DNA of 7,200 nucleotides from an uncultured Ktedonobacteraceae bacterium (GTDB taxonomy: Bacteria; Chloroflexota; Ktedonobacteria; Ktedonobacterales; Ktedonobacteraceae), in NCBI GenBank assembly GCA_955652655.1, contig CATPCK010000945.1, positions 1 to 7,200 on the forward strand, in the 5' to 3' direction. The notes below the pieces were generated by a model that saw nothing but the letters and a program-made list of their open reading frames with translations, ran no database searches and was not told where the DNA came from. This document shows positions 6,587 through 7,200 of this stretch, piece after piece (the first letter of the stretch is position 1; each line of letters opens with the position of its first letter). The position numbers and the translations under genes are program-made.

Positions 6587-7200
6587 CGTAGTGCCTCCTT
6601 TTCAGCGTGAAGGATGTGCGGGGGGGTGTAAGCGGTTTCAAGCTGAAGTTGTCCGGTGAAGACAATCCATGCACACACCGCTCCTAACGGCATCCTGGCC
6701 TGGATGCCGTTTGAGCCGACGAGTGCAAAATCGGCTCCTCCCAAAAACAGGATGCCGGTAAACGTTCCGCCAATGCTATTGAAGGCTGCATGAGCCAGAC
6801 TTGCCGACCAGATACTGTCTGTGCGCAAGCGGAGCCAGCCGAAGATGATGGATAAGAGGACGGTGAGGACGGGAAAGGTCAACAACCCAAGCAGGACATT
6901 GGAATACTGCTCATATCCCAACAGTATAGCTGGATAGTGCCAAATACCCCAGATGAGGCCAGTCGTCACAGCTGCGAGCAAAGGTTGCTGACTCAATAAG
7001 CGGAGCTGAAGGTATCCCCGCCAGCCGAACTCTTCCCCCCAAAGAATGGGCGTCTGGACGAATGCGAGAAACATGGGCGAGAGGAGGACCCCTGCCACAA
7101 TGCTGGGAGAAAGCGCGAGACCTGGGGAGAGAAGCCCCAACGCCCGGTGGAAGGAATAATCTGCCTGGCCTACTTTGAGAACAGCAGCCAGGGCCACAAT
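6583..7200 (-). CDS. CPBP-family intramembrane metalloprotease, 5' end cut by the right window edge
   Basis: The frame is open to the right edge, where the first full codon is ATT at 7200-7198. The GTG just inside is unlikely to be the start, because about 205 residues are visible and the family is usually 220-300 residues long. All three CPBP motifs are present, in visible numbering: GEEFGWRG (E56, E57, R61), WGIWHYP (H88) and LAHAAFN (H137, N141). It should therefore be a competent membrane-embedded protease of the Rce1/Abi clan, with several hydrophobic spans around the motifs. Substrates in bacteria vary and cannot be read here; bacteriocin self-protection and protein processing are known roles for relatives. 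Its stop overlaps the hydrolase start by ATGA. A run of seven C's in the coding strand (6626-6620) lies near the 3' end, but the frame reads through it consistently. Confidence 0.92.
   Translation of the reverse strand: MVALAAVLKVGQADYSFHRALGLLSPGLALSPSIVAGVLLSPMFLAFVQTPILWGEEFGWRGYLQLRLLSQQPLLAAVTTGLIWGIWHYPAILLGYEQYSNVLLGLLTFPVLTVLLSIIFGWLRLRTDSIWSASLAHAAFNSIGGTFTGILFLGGADFALVGSNGIQARMPLGAVCAWIVFTGQLQLETAYTPPHILHAEKEALR
6594..6600 (-). promoter_or_regulatory. Ribosome binding site of the hydrolase, inside the CPBP gene
   Basis: AAGGAGG, a full Shine-Dalgarno match, lies seven bases before the ATG at 6586 and within the last codons of the upstream CPBP gene. With the ATGA overlap at 6583-6586 this is a classic arrangement for coupled translation. 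Confidence 0.75.

Noticed and set aside
6620..6626. Run of seven G's (C's in the coding strand) near the end of the right-hand CPBP gene
   Set aside because: The frame reads through as Thr-Pro-Pro and ends in the expected ATGA overlap with the hydrolase, so no indel is indicated.

Overview
The window reads as one gene string, all on the minus strand, from a bacterium with about 55% GC. The best guess is a soil Chloroflexota of the Ktedonobacteria type. This is an inference from family resemblance: the multi-span histidine kinase with FPDGRF and ARQQTKWF motifs, an IS1182-type transposase, and several CPBP membrane proteases are the kind of content seen there. No rRNA, tRNA, CRISPR array or phage gene was seen, and every plus-strand reading frame looks like a shadow.

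Reading in the direction of transcription (right to left): a CPBP intramembrane protease that enters from beyond the right edge (7200-6583); a membrane-anchored alpha/beta hydrolase coupled to it by an ATGA stop/start overlap (6586-5561); a second CPBP protease gene, broken by a one-base frameshift and lacking two usual motif residues (5521-4674); a possible 109-residue single-span protein (4641-4312); a roughly 185-base regulatory gap with a perfect 12-bp inverted repeat and a candidate promoter; a large multi-span GAF/HisKA_3 histidine kinase (4127-1986); its NarL/LuxR-type response regulator, overlapping it by 29 bases (2014-1358); and an IS1182-type transposase that leaves the window at the left edge (1130-1).

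The kinase and regulator form a clear two-component pair: membrane signal, His494 phosphorylation, transfer to Asp56, DNA binding through the C-terminal helix-turn-helix. The upstream genes may be co-transcribed with the pair or be its targets, but the sequence does not prove this. Each well-supported chromosomal gene with a visible start has an AAGGAG-type ribosome site exactly 7 bases before its ATG, which fixes the starts used here. The transposase differs (GAGGAG, 9 bases), as expected for an acquired element.

The main points for a second look are the decayed or frameshifted CPBP gene, the inverted repeat that overlaps the candidate promoter of the kinase operon, and the protease-hydrolase-protease-small membrane protein cluster beside a sensor pair. 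I see no clear evidence for a wholly new system.
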